Source: Pseudomonas sp. 10S4
GTDB taxonomy: Bacteria > Pseudomonadota > Gammaproteobacteria > Pseudomonadales > Pseudomonadaceae
Direction: 5' to 3'
DNA: 64,000 nt
Assembly: GCF_034344865.1 (NCBI RefSeq)
Contig: NZ_CP133774.1
Location: 4,526,001 to 4,590,000 of the forward strand
Shown: one piece after another, positions 8,560 to 17,524 of the stretch
How positions within the stretch are numbered: position 1 is the stretch's first letter
How the letters are laid out: every line of letters starts with the position of its first letter
Position numbers and translations under genes: made by a program
Notes under the pieces: generated by a model
What the model was told of the DNA's origin: nothing
The model's database searches: none
Seen by the model: the letters and a program-made list of their open reading frames with translations, nothing else

Positions 8560-8985
8560 TTACAACACCTTGCTCATAAACACCCGGCTGGTGCCCTCCG
8601 GCAGGCATGGCACTTCGCCAAAGCGCTGCCAGCCGTGCTTCTCGTAAAACGCCGGGGCCTGGAAACTCAAGGTATAGAGCACCGCCGAAAGACAGCCGCG
8701 ACGGCGACCTTCGTCTTCACAGGCCTGGAGCAGTCGTGAGCCGAGTCCGGAGCCGCGCAGCGATTCGGGCAAGTAAAACAAGTCGAGAAACAGCAGGCCT
8801 AGCGATGTCCGCCCGGTCATCCCGCCCAAAACCTGTTGGGTCTCAGGATCGCGGATCGTCACCGCCAGTGCCTGCCGGTCGTTGATCCCGGTCGCCTGAT
8901 CATTAAAAGCACTGAGCCCGGCACTGAGCACGTGCGCGACTTCAGGCTCGATCACGTCGCTGACGACGATCTGATGCTGATCCAT
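8560..8985 (-). CDS. GNAT family N-acetyltransferase
   Basis: A 141-residue GNAT protein. The acetyl-CoA binding loop is LPESLRGSGLGSRLLQACEDEGRRRGC, followed by PAFYEKHGWQRFGEVP, the usual motif B and C-terminal strand. The early part (GGMTGRTSLGLLFLDLFYLP) matches acetyltransferases of the small-toxin or amine-modifying type, but no substrate can be named. It may be translated together with the VOC gene upstream (27-base gap, same strand). Confidence 0.82.
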   Translation of the reverse strand: MDQHQIVVSDVIEPEVAHVLSAGLSAFNDQATGINDRQALAVTIRDPETQQVLGGMTGRTSLGLLFLDLFYLPESLRGSGLGSRLLQACEDEGRRRGCLSAVLYTLSFQAPAFYEKHGWQRFGEVPCLPEGTSRVFMSKVL

Positions 8986-9012
8986 GGCTGGGTTGATCCT
9001 CTGGGTAGCGGG

Positions 9013-9378
9013 TTAGCGAGGGTAGAACACTCGCAGCCGATGGTCATCGGGGTCAAGCGCGACGAAGGTGCGACCGAAATCCAGTTCCGTGGGCGGTTGC
9101 AGGATGCTCAAGCCGAGGCTGGACCATTTGGCAAAAATTGCATCGACCTGTTCGGCGGACTCAACCGGAAACGCCAGCTCCATGCCGCCGCCGGACATTC
9201 CCACCGCCGGCTCAGCGGTGTGCCGCGACCAGAGCCCCAGCTTATAGCCGCCATCAAGCACAAACAGCGCAAAGGTCGGGGATTCTTCCACGGGTTTGAG
9301 GTCCAGCAGAAACTCGTAAAACCGCGCACTGACGGCGGGATTTTCGACGAAAAGCAACATATAGCGAGGCGTGATCAT
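9013..9378 (-). CDS. VOC superfamily protein (glyoxalase/bleomycin-resistance fold)
   Basis: A 121-residue protein with the paired beta-alpha-beta-beta-beta module of VOC proteins: MLLFVENPAVSARFYEFLL, then FALFVLDGGYKLGLWS, MELAFPVESAEQVDAIF and VALDPDDHRLRVFYPR. Several Pseudomonas relatives are annotated as drug-binding or phenazine-sequestering, but the fold alone does not give a substrate. Start ATG 9378 has GGAG 7 bases upstream. Confidence 0.8.
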   Translation of the reverse strand: MITPRYMLLFVENPAVSARFYEFLLDLKPVEESPTFALFVLDGGYKLGLWSRHTAEPAVGMSGGGMELAFPVESAEQVDAIFAKWSSLGLSILQPPTELDFGRTFVALDPDDHRLRVFYPR

Positions 9379-9566
9379 GGGACGGCTCCGTTGTAGGTCG
9401 CACAAGCATAGAAGGGGGCAGTGTCAGTTTCTGTCAGTAGCGTGAGCGCTCGCGGTTTGACGGGTTCACGTCGGCCAAACGGTGCTGGCGCAATTGCCGG
9501 GCGGGGCTATCGTTGCCTGACTGCGTTTTGCCTATTAGCGCCACGCCGATTAATGAGGACGTCGTC

Positions 9567-10289
9567 ATGAACACCAGCGATTTGCTCGAACAACTGTTGC
9601 GGGCCGGCCAAGGCTCCACGGCGCAACCGGGTGGCGCTTCGTCGTCCCAGGGAGGCCTGGGCGGTCTCGGCGGATTGCTCGGCGGCCTGCTGGGTGGTGG
9701 CGCCGGTTCCAGTGCTGGCGGTAGCGGGTTGGGTGGCTTGCTCGGTGGTTTGCTGGGTGGTGGCTCAGCGTTGGGTGGCTCGACCCAGAGCCGTTCTTCG
9801 GGTGGCACCAACTACGCGGCGCTGGCGTCCCTCGGGATGATGGCGTTCCAAGCCTATCAAACCTGGCAGCGCAGCCAGACCTCAGCGCCGCAACAGGCGC
9901 CGCGCACAGCCGACCTGTTGTCCGGCCCGGAAGTCGAGGAGCACAGCCACGCGGTGCTGCGCGCGTTGATCGCTGCCGCGAAGGCTGACGGCCGGATCGA
10001 CGACAAGGAGAAACAGATGATCAGCGCCGAAATCGGCCGCCACACCGACGACCCGCAACTGCAGCAATGGCTCGACGCCGAAGTCGCCCGGCCATTGAAC
10101 GCCGCCGATGTGGCGCAATCGGCCACCGATCCGGCCATCGCTGCGGAAATGTATTTGGCTAGTGTGATGGTGGTGGACGATCAGCAAGATGCTGAGCGTA
10201 ATTATCTGGATGAACTGGCGGCGGCGCTGAAGATTGATCCGCAGTTGCAGGTGCATCTGGAGCAGCAGGCCAAGGGTGGCGCGGTTTAG
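9567..10289 (+). CDS. DUF533 / TerB-like protein with Gly-rich N-terminal region
   Basis: A 240-residue protein. Residues about 25-75 are a low-complexity Gly-Leu-Ser stretch with repeated LGGLLGGLLGG units, and the C-terminal half (from EEHSHAVLRALIAAAKADGRIDDKEKQ) is the TerB-like helical domain of DUF533 proteins such as YebE. GAGG lies upstream of ATG 9567. The Gly-rich segment probably associates with membrane. Function of the family is unknown; some members respond to envelope stress. Confidence 0.82.
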   Translation: MNTSDLLEQLLRAGQGSTAQPGGASSSQGGLGGLGGLLGGLLGGGAGSSAGGSGLGGLLGGLLGGGSALGGSTQSRSSGGTNYAALASLGMMAFQAYQTWQRSQTSAPQQAPRTADLLSGPEVEEHSHAVLRALIAAAKADGRIDDKEKQMISAEIGRHTDDPQLQQWLDAEVARPLNAADVAQSATDPAIAAEMYLASVMVVDDQQDAERNYLDELAAALKIDPQLQVHLEQQAKGGAV

Positions 10290-10329
10290 TTGCCCATGTC
10301 TTGAGTGATGCGTTGTTTATTCGGCCGCC

Positions 10330-10402
10330 TTCGCGAGCAAGCCCGCTCCCACAGGGGGTTTGTGAACGGCACAAATCAAGTGGGAGCGGGCTTGCTCGCG
10401 AA
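10330..10402. repeat. REP-type repeats in outward orientation
   Basis: Here the arms are in the opposite order to most copies: TTCGCGAGCAAGCCCGCTCC comes first and GTGGGAGCGGGCTTGCTCGC second. The second arm is followed by GAACGATAACGCGGTC, identical to the sequence after the copy at 12183-12248. Confidence 0.9.
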
Positions 10403-10523
10403 GAACGATAACGCGGTCGCTCTGCCGAAACCCCCGCATTCCCTGGAAAAAATCGCCCCTGCCCATGGATTCAATCCCTTAGAATCGCGCCTCGGTTATA
10501 AAAACGGCTCAGGGACGCAGTAA

Positions 10524-11651
10524 ATGGCACTCAAGGTAATGGTGATCGGCGGCTACGGAAACTTCGGCAGCATCGTCTGCCGGCATCTGGCGGTGATGTC
10601 GGGCATCGATCTGGTGATCTCCGGGCGCGATCCCCGCAAGTTGTCAGCCAAACTCGAAGCATTGAAAACCCAATCCGGCAAAACCTGTGAAGGCTGGTGC
10701 GGCGATGCCATGGGCGTCGATTTCAAGTCGGCCCTGAGTTCGCTGGGCGTTCAATTGGTCATCCACACCGGCGGCCCGTTCCAGGGACAGTCCTATGCGG
10801 TGGCCGAGGCTTGCATCGAGGCGGGCGTGAATTACTGTGACCTGGCCGACTGCCGCACCTTCGTCAACGGCATTCATGTGCTGGACGCCCGGGCCAAAGG
10901 CGCGGGTGTGGCGGTCCTCAGCGGCTGCAGCTCGGTGCCGACGTTGTCGTCGGCGATCATCGATCAGCACCGCGGGCGGTTTAAACGCATCGATTCGATC
11001 GAACACGGCATTACGTCCTCGGCCAAGATGCCGGGGCTGTCCACCGTTGCCGGCGTGCTCGCTTACGCTGGCAAACCGATCAAACAGCTGAAGAACGGGC
11101 AGGTGCACGAAGTGCTCGGCTGGCAGGACCTGACCTTGCGCAAGATGCCGCAGATGGGGACGCGGGTGCTGGCCAATGTCGATGTGCCCGACATGGACAT
11201 CTTCGCCGGTCGTTACGGCGCCCACACCTTGCGATTCAAGGCCGGCGCGGGGCTCAAGCTCGGTGGCGTGGCCAACTACTTGTTGGCCCAGGCCCTGCGA
11301 ACCGGGCTGATTCGCGACTACGCACCATGGGCCGCCCGGTTACACCGCTGGGGCTGCTGGTTCGAACGATTTGGCGATGGCAAAAGTGCGATGTACATCG
11401 ACGTCCAAGGCCTCGGCATGGATGAAAAGCCACAGTCCTTGACCGTGCAGCTCACCGCGTTCAACGACAAAGGACCCGAAATCCCGAGCTGCGCCGCCGT
11501 CGCCCTGGCGGCGAAAATGCTTCAGGGCTATGTGCCCGAACCCGGCGCTCGACCGTGTGTCGGTGAAATCAGCGTCGATGAATACATGGCTGCCATTAAC
11601 GACCCGGACAATCTGCAGATGTCCGTGGTTTTTTCTGACGGGCAGGGCTGA
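10524..11651 (+). CDS. Saccharopine dehydrogenase-like NAD(P)-dependent oxidoreductase
   Basis: A 375-residue protein with an N-terminal Rossmann fold (MVIGGYGNFGS, residues 6-16; SGRDPRKL at strand 2) and HTGGPFQGQSYAVAEACIEAGVNYCDLAD, the signature of the saccharopine dehydrogenase superfamily. Members include saccharopine reductases and lipid-metabolism trans-acting enoyl reductases, so the reaction is not settled. The next gene starts 2 bases after the stop, indicating an operon with the DUF2269 membrane protein. Confidence 0.82.
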   Translation: MALKVMVIGGYGNFGSIVCRHLAVMSGIDLVISGRDPRKLSAKLEALKTQSGKTCEGWCGDAMGVDFKSALSSLGVQLVIHTGGPFQGQSYAVAEACIEAGVNYCDLADCRTFVNGIHVLDARAKGAGVAVLSGCSSVPTLSSAIIDQHRGRFKRIDSIEHGITSSAKMPGLSTVAGVLAYAGKPIKQLKNGQVHEVLGWQDLTLRKMPQMGTRVLANVDVPDMDIFAGRYGAHTLRFKAGAGLKLGGVANYLLAQALRTGLIRDYAPWAARLHRWGCWFERFGDGKSAMYIDVQGLGMDEKPQSLTVQLTAFNDKGPEIPSCAAVALAAKMLQGYVPEPGARPCVGEISVDEYMAAINDPDNLQMSVVFSDGQG

Positions 11652-11653
11652 AC

Positions 11654-12145
11654 ATGCTCTACCTCGGCCTCAAATATGCCCACATCATCGCCGCGATTTT
11701 TCTGTTTGGTTTCGGTATGGGTTCCTACCTGTATCTGATCGCCGCCAGTCGCACGGCCAATCCGCTGGTGATCGCCCACGTGGCGCGAATGGTGGTGCGG
11801 TTCGACACCTGGATCACCACGCCGGCAGGCTTCATTCAAATCTTGACCGGGTATGGGTTGGTGAAACTCAGCGGGCTGCCGTTGGCCACGGAATGGGTGC
11901 TGACGGCGCTGGTGATTTTCCTGTGCACCGGGGCGCTCTGGCTGCCGGTGCTGGTACTGCAGAAGCGATTGCAGGTGCTGGCGTTGAGCGCGACGGAAAC
12001 GGGGCAGGGGCTTACCGTCGAATACGATGCGGTTTACCGCAAGTGGTTCTGGATGGGCGTGCTCGGGTTTCTGGGGATGTTCGTGATTGTGCTGATCATG
12101 GTCACCCGAATGACGCCGGGGCAGTGGGTGGCGATGCTTGGGTAG
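11654..12145 (+). CDS. DUF2269 family integral membrane protein
   Basis: A 163-residue protein with about four membrane segments and the DUF2269 opening LKYAHIIAAIFLFGFGMGSYLYLI, conserved His in KYAH, and RFDTWITTPAGFIQILTGYGL. Tightly coupled to the reductase before it (2-base gap). The reductase plus DUF2269 pairing might mean the membrane protein anchors or supports electron flow to it, but this is inference. Confidence 0.82.
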   Translation: MLYLGLKYAHIIAAIFLFGFGMGSYLYLIAASRTANPLVIAHVARMVVRFDTWITTPAGFIQILTGYGLVKLSGLPLATEWVLTALVIFLCTGALWLPVLVLQKRLQVLALSATETGQGLTVEYDAVYRKWFWMGVLGFLGMFVIVLIMVTRMTPGQWVAMLG

Positions 12146-12182
12146 TCTTGCACTTGATTATGATGTTGCTGGATATGCCGTC

Positions 12183-12248
12183 TTCGCGAGCAAGCCCGCT
12201 CCCCCATTTGGAATGCATTCCCTCTGTGGGAGCGGGCTTGCTCGCGAA
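12183..12248. repeat. REP-type repeats in outward orientation
   Basis: TTCGCGAGCAAGCCCGCTCC followed by GTGGGAGCGGGCTTGCTCGC. From about 12228 to 12266 it is identical to 10380-10418, including the unique tail GAACGATAACGCGGTC. The two copies bracket the reductase-DUF2269 operon in the same orientation. Confidence 0.9.
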
Positions 12249-12272
12249 GAACGATAACGCGGTCTATCTGGC

Positions 12273-12947
12273 CTAGCGTATAAACGCCTGCAAATCGGCC
12301 GTCAGCTTGTTGATCGCCGCTTTGAAGTCATTGACGGTGATCTTCTGACTGGTATTGCTCAACTGCTCGCCAAACACCTTGCGCACCACTTTGGCCACGA
12401 CCTGGTTGTTGCTCGCGTCCACCAACTCGGCTTCAAGAAACAGCGTGGTGTCCTGAGTGCGATGGCCGGAAGCGGCACTCACCCCACCAACCACCGCGGC
12501 GACCGGTACTACTTCATACCATTGCATACCTTCGTTAGACGCGGTTACACCGGTGATAGCCGCCCGCAGGACAAGCGTTTTGGAGCCTGGCGGTGCTGCC
12601 TTGGCACTGCTCACGATGCGGTATTTCTGCCCGAGCACACCTCTGGCGTTGCTGGTCATGTAGTTCTGCAATTCTTGCAGCGTCCGGAGGTCGACTCGAT
12701 CGTTGGGTTTTGGCGCCGGATAAAGCTCAAGTTTCATGAAGGCCACGGTGTCATAGGCGTTGGGGTTCCACGACGGGCTGACCCAGCGCATGGCTTTCTC
12801 GCCGCTGGTGGTGGTCACTTCCTGAAGGTTGTTGTAGTTGGGCAGGAAGCCCGAGTACTGGTCCTGCTCGGTGACTTTGGAGGTGCAACCGCCCAGCAAC
12901 AGACTGGCTAGTGCGGCGCCGACGAATATTTTTCGGGACAAGTTCAT
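12273..12947 (-). CDS. DUF3313 family lipoprotein
   Basis: A 224-residue protein with a lipoprotein signal: KIFVGAALASLLLGGC, lipobox LLGGC with Cys at about residue 20, then a mature part starting TSKVTEQDQYSGFLPNY, typical of DUF3313. The remainder contains YEVVPVAAVVGGVSAASGHRTQDTTLFLEAELVD. Start ATG 12947 chosen for GGAG upstream and for the signal peptide position. It is expected in the outer membrane or periplasmic face. Function unknown. Confidence 0.85.
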   Translation of the reverse strand: MNLSRKIFVGAALASLLLGGCTSKVTEQDQYSGFLPNYNNLQEVTTTSGEKAMRWVSPSWNPNAYDTVAFMKLELYPAPKPNDRVDLRTLQELQNYMTSNARGVLGQKYRIVSSAKAAPPGSKTLVLRAAITGVTASNEGMQWYEVVPVAAVVGGVSAASGHRTQDTTLFLEAELVDASNNQVVAKVVRKVFGEQLSNTSQKITVNDFKAAINKLTADLQAFIR

Positions 12948-12997
12948 AGTGCTGTGTGCTCCGTGGGGTGATGTCGTTATTTTTCGATAACGGTAGT

Positions 12998-14266
12998 TCA
13001 AAAACGCCAGGTCATGTTCCCGGTCACGGCTTGAATCCAGGCATTGTCGAACTGACCTGACGTTCGCACGCCTGATACGGTTTTGGTTTGATCCACCGGC
13101 ATGTCGCCGAGCCAGACCAAGGCCCAGCTGACGTTGACGTCGGTATCCTTGTTCAGCGCATAGGTGGCTCCAGTGCCCAGGCGCCAGGATTCGCCCATGG
13201 GTGCGTTCAGCGTGCGGTTGGCGTCCGACACGGCACTGCTGTCATACGCCACGCCGACGTTCCACAACAGTTGACGGGTGGCTTGATATTGCGCGCCGAG
13301 CGCCAATTGCCAGGTGTCCTTGAAATGAGCGTTGACCGTGGTCGATTGCGAACCGGCCGCCGTGGTATCGACCTGCACCGCGACATCGCCGAACTGCGAC
13401 CAGTCTTGCCAGTTCACCGTGGCCAGCAAGGCCCATTGCGGATCGAGTTGCTGGAAAAGGCTCAGGGTTGCGGTTTGTGGTACTTGCATGTCGAGTTTGG
13501 TGTTCAGCCCGTTCAGACGATCAAGTCCGGGACCGGTGCCGTGGATATTGAGCTTGTCTTCGAAATTCAGATCGACTTTGCTGGTGTAGGCCAGTCCGAT
13601 CCGCGTGCCGGGTTGTGGGGCGTAGATCACACCCAGGTTGGCGCCATAGCCCCAAGTGCTGTCTTCGTATTTAAAATAGCCGTCGCTGCGGTTGGTCAGG
13701 CCAAATGGCGAGCGGTCGATTGCTGTCTGGTCCTGCAACATGCCATACATGGCTTTTACTCCAACGCCCACCGACCACTGATCGTTGAAGCGGTATGCCA
13801 CGCTGGGCACCAGGGACAGCCCGGCAAGGCTGACGTTCTGCGCAAAATAGCGTCCGGACCAGTCATTGTTGTAGTTCGCCGCCAGCCCGAAGTCACCGTA
13901 AGAGCCAAAACCAACGCTCCAGTTGTCATCCAGTTGATGACTGATGAAGAAGCTACCGCCGGGGATGGGGTCCAGAGCATTGCCACTGCCGCGGCCTGTA
14001 CCGTTGGTATTGGCATCCCGGTCGAACGTCAGGTTGCCATAAAGGAGTTGCGCACCGGCTGTGATCTGCGTTCCCTGCAAGTAACTCAGACCCGCCGGAT
14101 TACTGGCGATAGTGGAGGGGCCTTGAGCCCGAGCGGCGGCACCCGCGTTGGCCAGGCCAACGTTATCGGTGCCAATTTCGTAGAGCATGATGCCGCCGGC
14201 ATGGGCGTACTGGCAGTAAAGCGCGAGCAGGGTGACGGCGGGCAGGGTGCACGTTTTCTTTTGCAT
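12998..14266 (-). CDS. FadL/OmpP1-family outer-membrane transporter
   Basis: A 422-residue beta-barrel of the FadL family, which passes long-chain fatty acids or other hydrophobic compounds through the outer membrane. After the signal peptide (cleavage near YAHAG) it has the N-terminal hatch motif ANAGAAARAQGPSTIASNPAGLSYL (NPAG is the family hallmark), and it ends with an aromatic residue (MTWRF). It lies immediately downstream of an arylsulfatase gene on the same strand (76-base gap), which suggests import of a substrate or product of sulfate-ester metabolism. Confidence 0.9.
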   Translation of the reverse strand: MQKKTCTLPAVTLLALYCQYAHAGGIMLYEIGTDNVGLANAGAAARAQGPSTIASNPAGLSYLQGTQITAGAQLLYGNLTFDRDANTNGTGRGSGNALDPIPGGSFFISHQLDDNWSVGFGSYGDFGLAANYNNDWSGRYFAQNVSLAGLSLVPSVAYRFNDQWSVGVGVKAMYGMLQDQTAIDRSPFGLTNRSDGYFKYEDSTWGYGANLGVIYAPQPGTRIGLAYTSKVDLNFEDKLNIHGTGPGLDRLNGLNTKLDMQVPQTATLSLFQQLDPQWALLATVNWQDWSQFGDVAVQVDTTAAGSQSTTVNAHFKDTWQLALGAQYQATRQLLWNVGVAYDSSAVSDANRTLNAPMGESWRLGTGATYALNKDTDVNVSWALVWLGDMPVDQTKTVSGVRTSGQFDNAWIQAVTGNMTWRF

Positions 14267-14342
14267 GGAATTCCCCTTTACCTCAACAAACCTCCATCAG
14301 AATTGCGGGTGGCGAGCCGTGGCCACCCGCAAGTTCCACTGC

Positions 14343-15958
14343 TTACTTGGCCATGGCGGCTCGGGCCGCCTCGATCTTGGCCTTGACGGCATCGAGGTTG
14401 AAGCTCGCGCCTTTCTGCATCGGCGGATACTCGATCGCCGTCTGCGCCAGTTTGATCACCTGATCCTGCACAAACACGAAGCGCCAGAACTGGAACTTGA
14501 ACCACTGGAAGTATTCCGCGAGCCGCTGGCCGCCTGGTCTTCCGGCCAGCCCATGCGCTCGAACGGGTCGAGGCGCAGGTTGGTCAGGATCGGCATGTCC
14601 AGCGCGACCTTGGCGCCCAGCCAGCCACCGGGCTGATCGATAAAGCGATACTTGAAGTCATCGATACGAATCGCGCCCAGGGTGCTTTCGCCGAAGTAGA
14701 AGATTTCATGGCGATTTGATGGACCTTTGCCGGTGATCATCGGCGTCTGGTCATAGCCGTCGAGGTGAACCTTGTAGGTGGTGTCGCCCAGTTGTTTGCC
14801 TTTGAGCAGTTCAGCCGAAATGTTCGGGTTACCGGCCGCCGTGATGAAGGTCGGGAACCAGTCCATGCCGGACATGATGCCGTTGGAGATGGTGTTTGGC
14901 GGCACTTGGCCCGGCCAGCGAATGATCGCCGGTACGCGGAAGCCACCTTCCATCACCGTGCCTTTGCCCATGGCAAACGGGGTGGTACCGCCGTCCGGCC
15001 AGGTGAAGTTTTCCGCGCCATTGTCGGTGGTGAACATCACGATGGTGTTGTCATCCATGCCGTCTTTTTTCAGCTTGGCCATGACGTCGCCGACGATATC
15101 GTCAAGCTGCGCCATCCCCGCTTCCTGCTCCGACCAGCCATTTTGCGAATTACGCATCGCTTCGTATTTGTCAGACAGGTGCGTGACGATGTGCATGCGC
15201 GTCGGGTTGAGCCACAGGAAGAACGGTTTGTTGTCCTGTTTGGCCTTGTCGATGAAGGCGAAGGCTTTGGCTTGAATCTCGTCATCGACGGTTTTCATCC
15301 GGTCTGGATAAAGCGTCCCGGCGTCTTCGATTTTCTGTTTGCCGACCTTGCCCCAACGCGGCATGACAGTCGGGTCATCCGTGGCTGTCGCCCAACTGTG
15401 CACCATGTTGCGCGGGCCGACGGAATCCAGAAGCTCCTTCGGATAATTAGGGTGAGCGGGGTCTTCCATGGCGTCGAGGTGATAGAGATAGCCGAAAAAT
15501 TCATCGAAACCGTGCACGGTCGGCAGGAACTGATTCAAGTCGCCCAAGTGGTTCTTGCCGAACTGGCCAGTGGCGTAACCCATGGATTTAAGTGCAGTGG
15601 CAATGGTCACTGCTTCGGCGGGAATACCAATAGGGGAGCCGGCCTGGCCGACCGTGGTCATGCCGGTACGAATCGGTAATTCACCGGTAATGAAGTTGGC
15701 GCGCCCGGCCGTGCAACTGGCCTCGGCGTAGTAATCGGTAAAGCGCATGCCTTCATTGGCGAGTTGATCGAGGTTCGGTGTCCGACCTGCCATCATGCCC
15801 TGGTTGTAGACGCCGATATTGGACCAGCCGATATCATCGCCCATGATCACCACGATGTTGGGAGGCGGCTTGTCGGCGGCCATTGACGTTGCGGGTACTG
15901 CCATGATCGATAGCAATGCCGTTGCGGCAAACACGGTGGACAGTGATTTACGGTTCAT
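14343..15958 (-). pseudogene. Arylsulfatase with atypical CTAGR site, frameshifted near the C-terminus
   Basis: Sulfatase of about 538 residues with a signal peptide (cut near SMAAD). Metal ligands DD at 41-42 (IMGDDIGW) and TTDNGAENF later. The formylglycine position reads SCTAGR (Cys82): C-x-A-x-R in place of the common C-x-P-x-R. One open frame stops at 14456, but the next frame continues as LAEYFQWFKFQFWRFVFVQ to AARAAMAK and a stop at 14343; a missing base near 14517-14530 explains it. Start ATG 15958 has AGGAG upstream. Divergent from the polyamine operon. Confidence 0.82.
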
Positions 15959-16172
15959 GCCGAGCTCCTGCAAACATTAAACAATGTTTCGAGATGAGCC
16001 CCCTGATAAATCCTCGCTCGATATTCGAATCCCCTGAAAGAGCCTAGGTATGAAGCTCGAAATATCAAGAAAATAAATGATCATCACACCAGAATGGTTG
16101 CTGGCATTGATAGCTCGCCCTGTATGAAGGATGAATCGGCGTTGCTTGCGTGAAATTATTGCTGTAGTTTTT

Positions 16173-16200
16173 CATGAAATTATAAAAACATAATTTCATG
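16173..16200. promoter_or_regulatory. Perfect 11-bp palindrome, probable operator of the polyamine operon
   Basis: CATGAAATTAT (16173-16183) and ATAATTTCATG (16190-16200) form a perfect inverted repeat with spacer AAAAAC. A third half-site TGAAATTATT is at 16151-16160. The right arm ends on the first G of the GGAG ribosome binding site of the first gene. The natural candidate to bind is the HTH-cupin regulator encoded second in the operon; that is inference. Confidence 0.7.
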
Positions 16201-16209
16201 GAGCATCCT

Positions 16210-17499
16210 GTGTTTCAGCAATCCAAGCGACATGTCGCCAGCTATTACGCCCACAGTTGCGCCAATCTCCTGAGCTCTCGGCCTGCGCTGGTGGGGGAGC
16301 AAGACACCGAAGTTGTGATCATCGGTGCGGGTTTCAGTGGTCTGCATACCGCGTTGCGTCTGGCTTTGGCCGGCAAGCGCGTAACGCTGCTGGACGCCAG
16401 TCGCGTGGCGTGGGCTGCCTCCGGACGTAACGGCGGACAGGCCATTCTTGGCTGGTCGTGTGACATGCCACCACTGGAAGCTGCGCTAGGGTATGAACGG
16501 GCAAGGCGACTGTGGGACGGTATGCGCTGGGCCGCACAGGAGTTGCGCGAATTGTCTGGGCGCCATGGTTTCGATTGCGATTATCGCGCCGGCCATCTCT
16601 GGACCTCGGTCATGCCCCGTCGGGTCAGTCTGTTGACCGAATGGCAACACGAGGCCAGCCACAAATGGGGCCACGATGGATTGCAGTTCATCCCTCGTGA
16701 GCAATTGCCTGAATGGGTGGCCAGCGAGCGTTATCAGGCCGGTCTCTACGACCCTGAGGGTGCGCACCTCAATCCGCTAAAACTCGCACTGGGCCTGGCG
16801 GCTGCTGTCGAGCGTGCTGGCGGCTGTATTCATGAACAAAGCAAAGCGTTGAGCTACCGAGAGGAGGGCGGCCGATTTCTGGTGAACACCGAGCGTGGGT
16901 CAATTCGGGCGGATGTGCTGGTGCTTGCCTGTAATGCGTATCTGGATCGACTCGACCCGAAATTGGCCAGTTGTGTATTGCCGGTGGGGACTTATCAGGT
17001 CGCCACGGCGCCGCTGACGCCAGAGCAGGCCACGGCGCTGCTGCCGAGCAATGTCTGCGTCACCGACAACCAGTTCGTCCTCGATTATTTCCGGCGCACG
17101 CCAGATAACCGCCTGCTGTTCGGTGGTGGCTGCACCTATCTGGGCGGCATGCCCAAGGACATCGCCGGGGCGACGCGACCTTTTCTGGAACGGGTGTTCC
17201 CGCAGCTAAAAGGTGTCGAGTTGGAGTTTGCCTGGGGCGGGCATATCGACCTGACCCTCAACCGCACCCCTGACATTGGCCGACAGGGCGACCGCTACTG
17301 GCTGCAGGGCTATTCCGGGCATGGCGTCCTTCCAACGCTGGCGGCGGCCCGTGCCGTGGCCGATGCCATTCTCGGCCAGCCGGATGAATTGACGTTGTAT
17401 CAGGGCCTGAGTAATGGCAGTTTTCCCGGCGGTAAATACCTGGCAGCGCCGCTGGAAGCTATCGGCAAGGCCTGGTATCGGCTGCGCGACAGCATCTGA
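16210..17499 (+). CDS. puuB: FAD-dependent gamma-glutamylputrescine oxidase-like protein
   Basis: A DAO-family flavoprotein of about 429 residues. VVIIGAGFSGLHTALRLA (GxGxxG at about 39-44) binds FAD, and GRNGGQAILGWS plus YDPEGAHLNPLKLALGLA are typical of PuuB-type enzymes, which oxidise gamma-glutamylputrescine to the aldehyde. GTG 16210 is preferred as start because GGAG lies 6 bases upstream; ATG 16198 would sit inside the palindrome with no ribosome binding site. First gene of a three-gene operon with a PuuR-like regulator and a gamma-glutamylpolyamine synthetase. Confidence 0.85.
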   Translation: MFQQSKRHVASYYAHSCANLLSSRPALVGEQDTEVVIIGAGFSGLHTALRLALAGKRVTLLDASRVAWAASGRNGGQAILGWSCDMPPLEAALGYERARRLWDGMRWAAQELRELSGRHGFDCDYRAGHLWTSVMPRRVSLLTEWQHEASHKWGHDGLQFIPREQLPEWVASERYQAGLYDPEGAHLNPLKLALGLAAAVERAGGCIHEQSKALSYREEGGRFLVNTERGSIRADVLVLACNAYLDRLDPKLASCVLPVGTYQVATAPLTPEQATALLPSNVCVTDNQFVLDYFRRTPDNRLLFGGGCTYLGGMPKDIAGATRPFLERVFPQLKGVELEFAWGGHIDLTLNRTPDIGRQGDRYWLQGYSGHGVLPTLAAARAVADAILGQPDELTLYQGLSNGSFPGGKYLAAPLEAIGKAWYRLRDSI

Positions 17500-17524
17500 T
17501 GGACCATTTTCGGGAATCCCTGGC

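Noticed and set aside
9434..9811. Long Pro-rich open frame on the minus strand opposite the Gly-rich gene
   Set aside because: It is the antisense shadow of the Gly-rich DUF533 gene; the composition follows from GGC/GGT codons.
13088..14386. 432-codon frame on the plus strand
   Set aside because: Lies opposite the FadL-type porin gene, which has a signal peptide, NPAG motif and complete family length; the plus frame has no recognisable domain.
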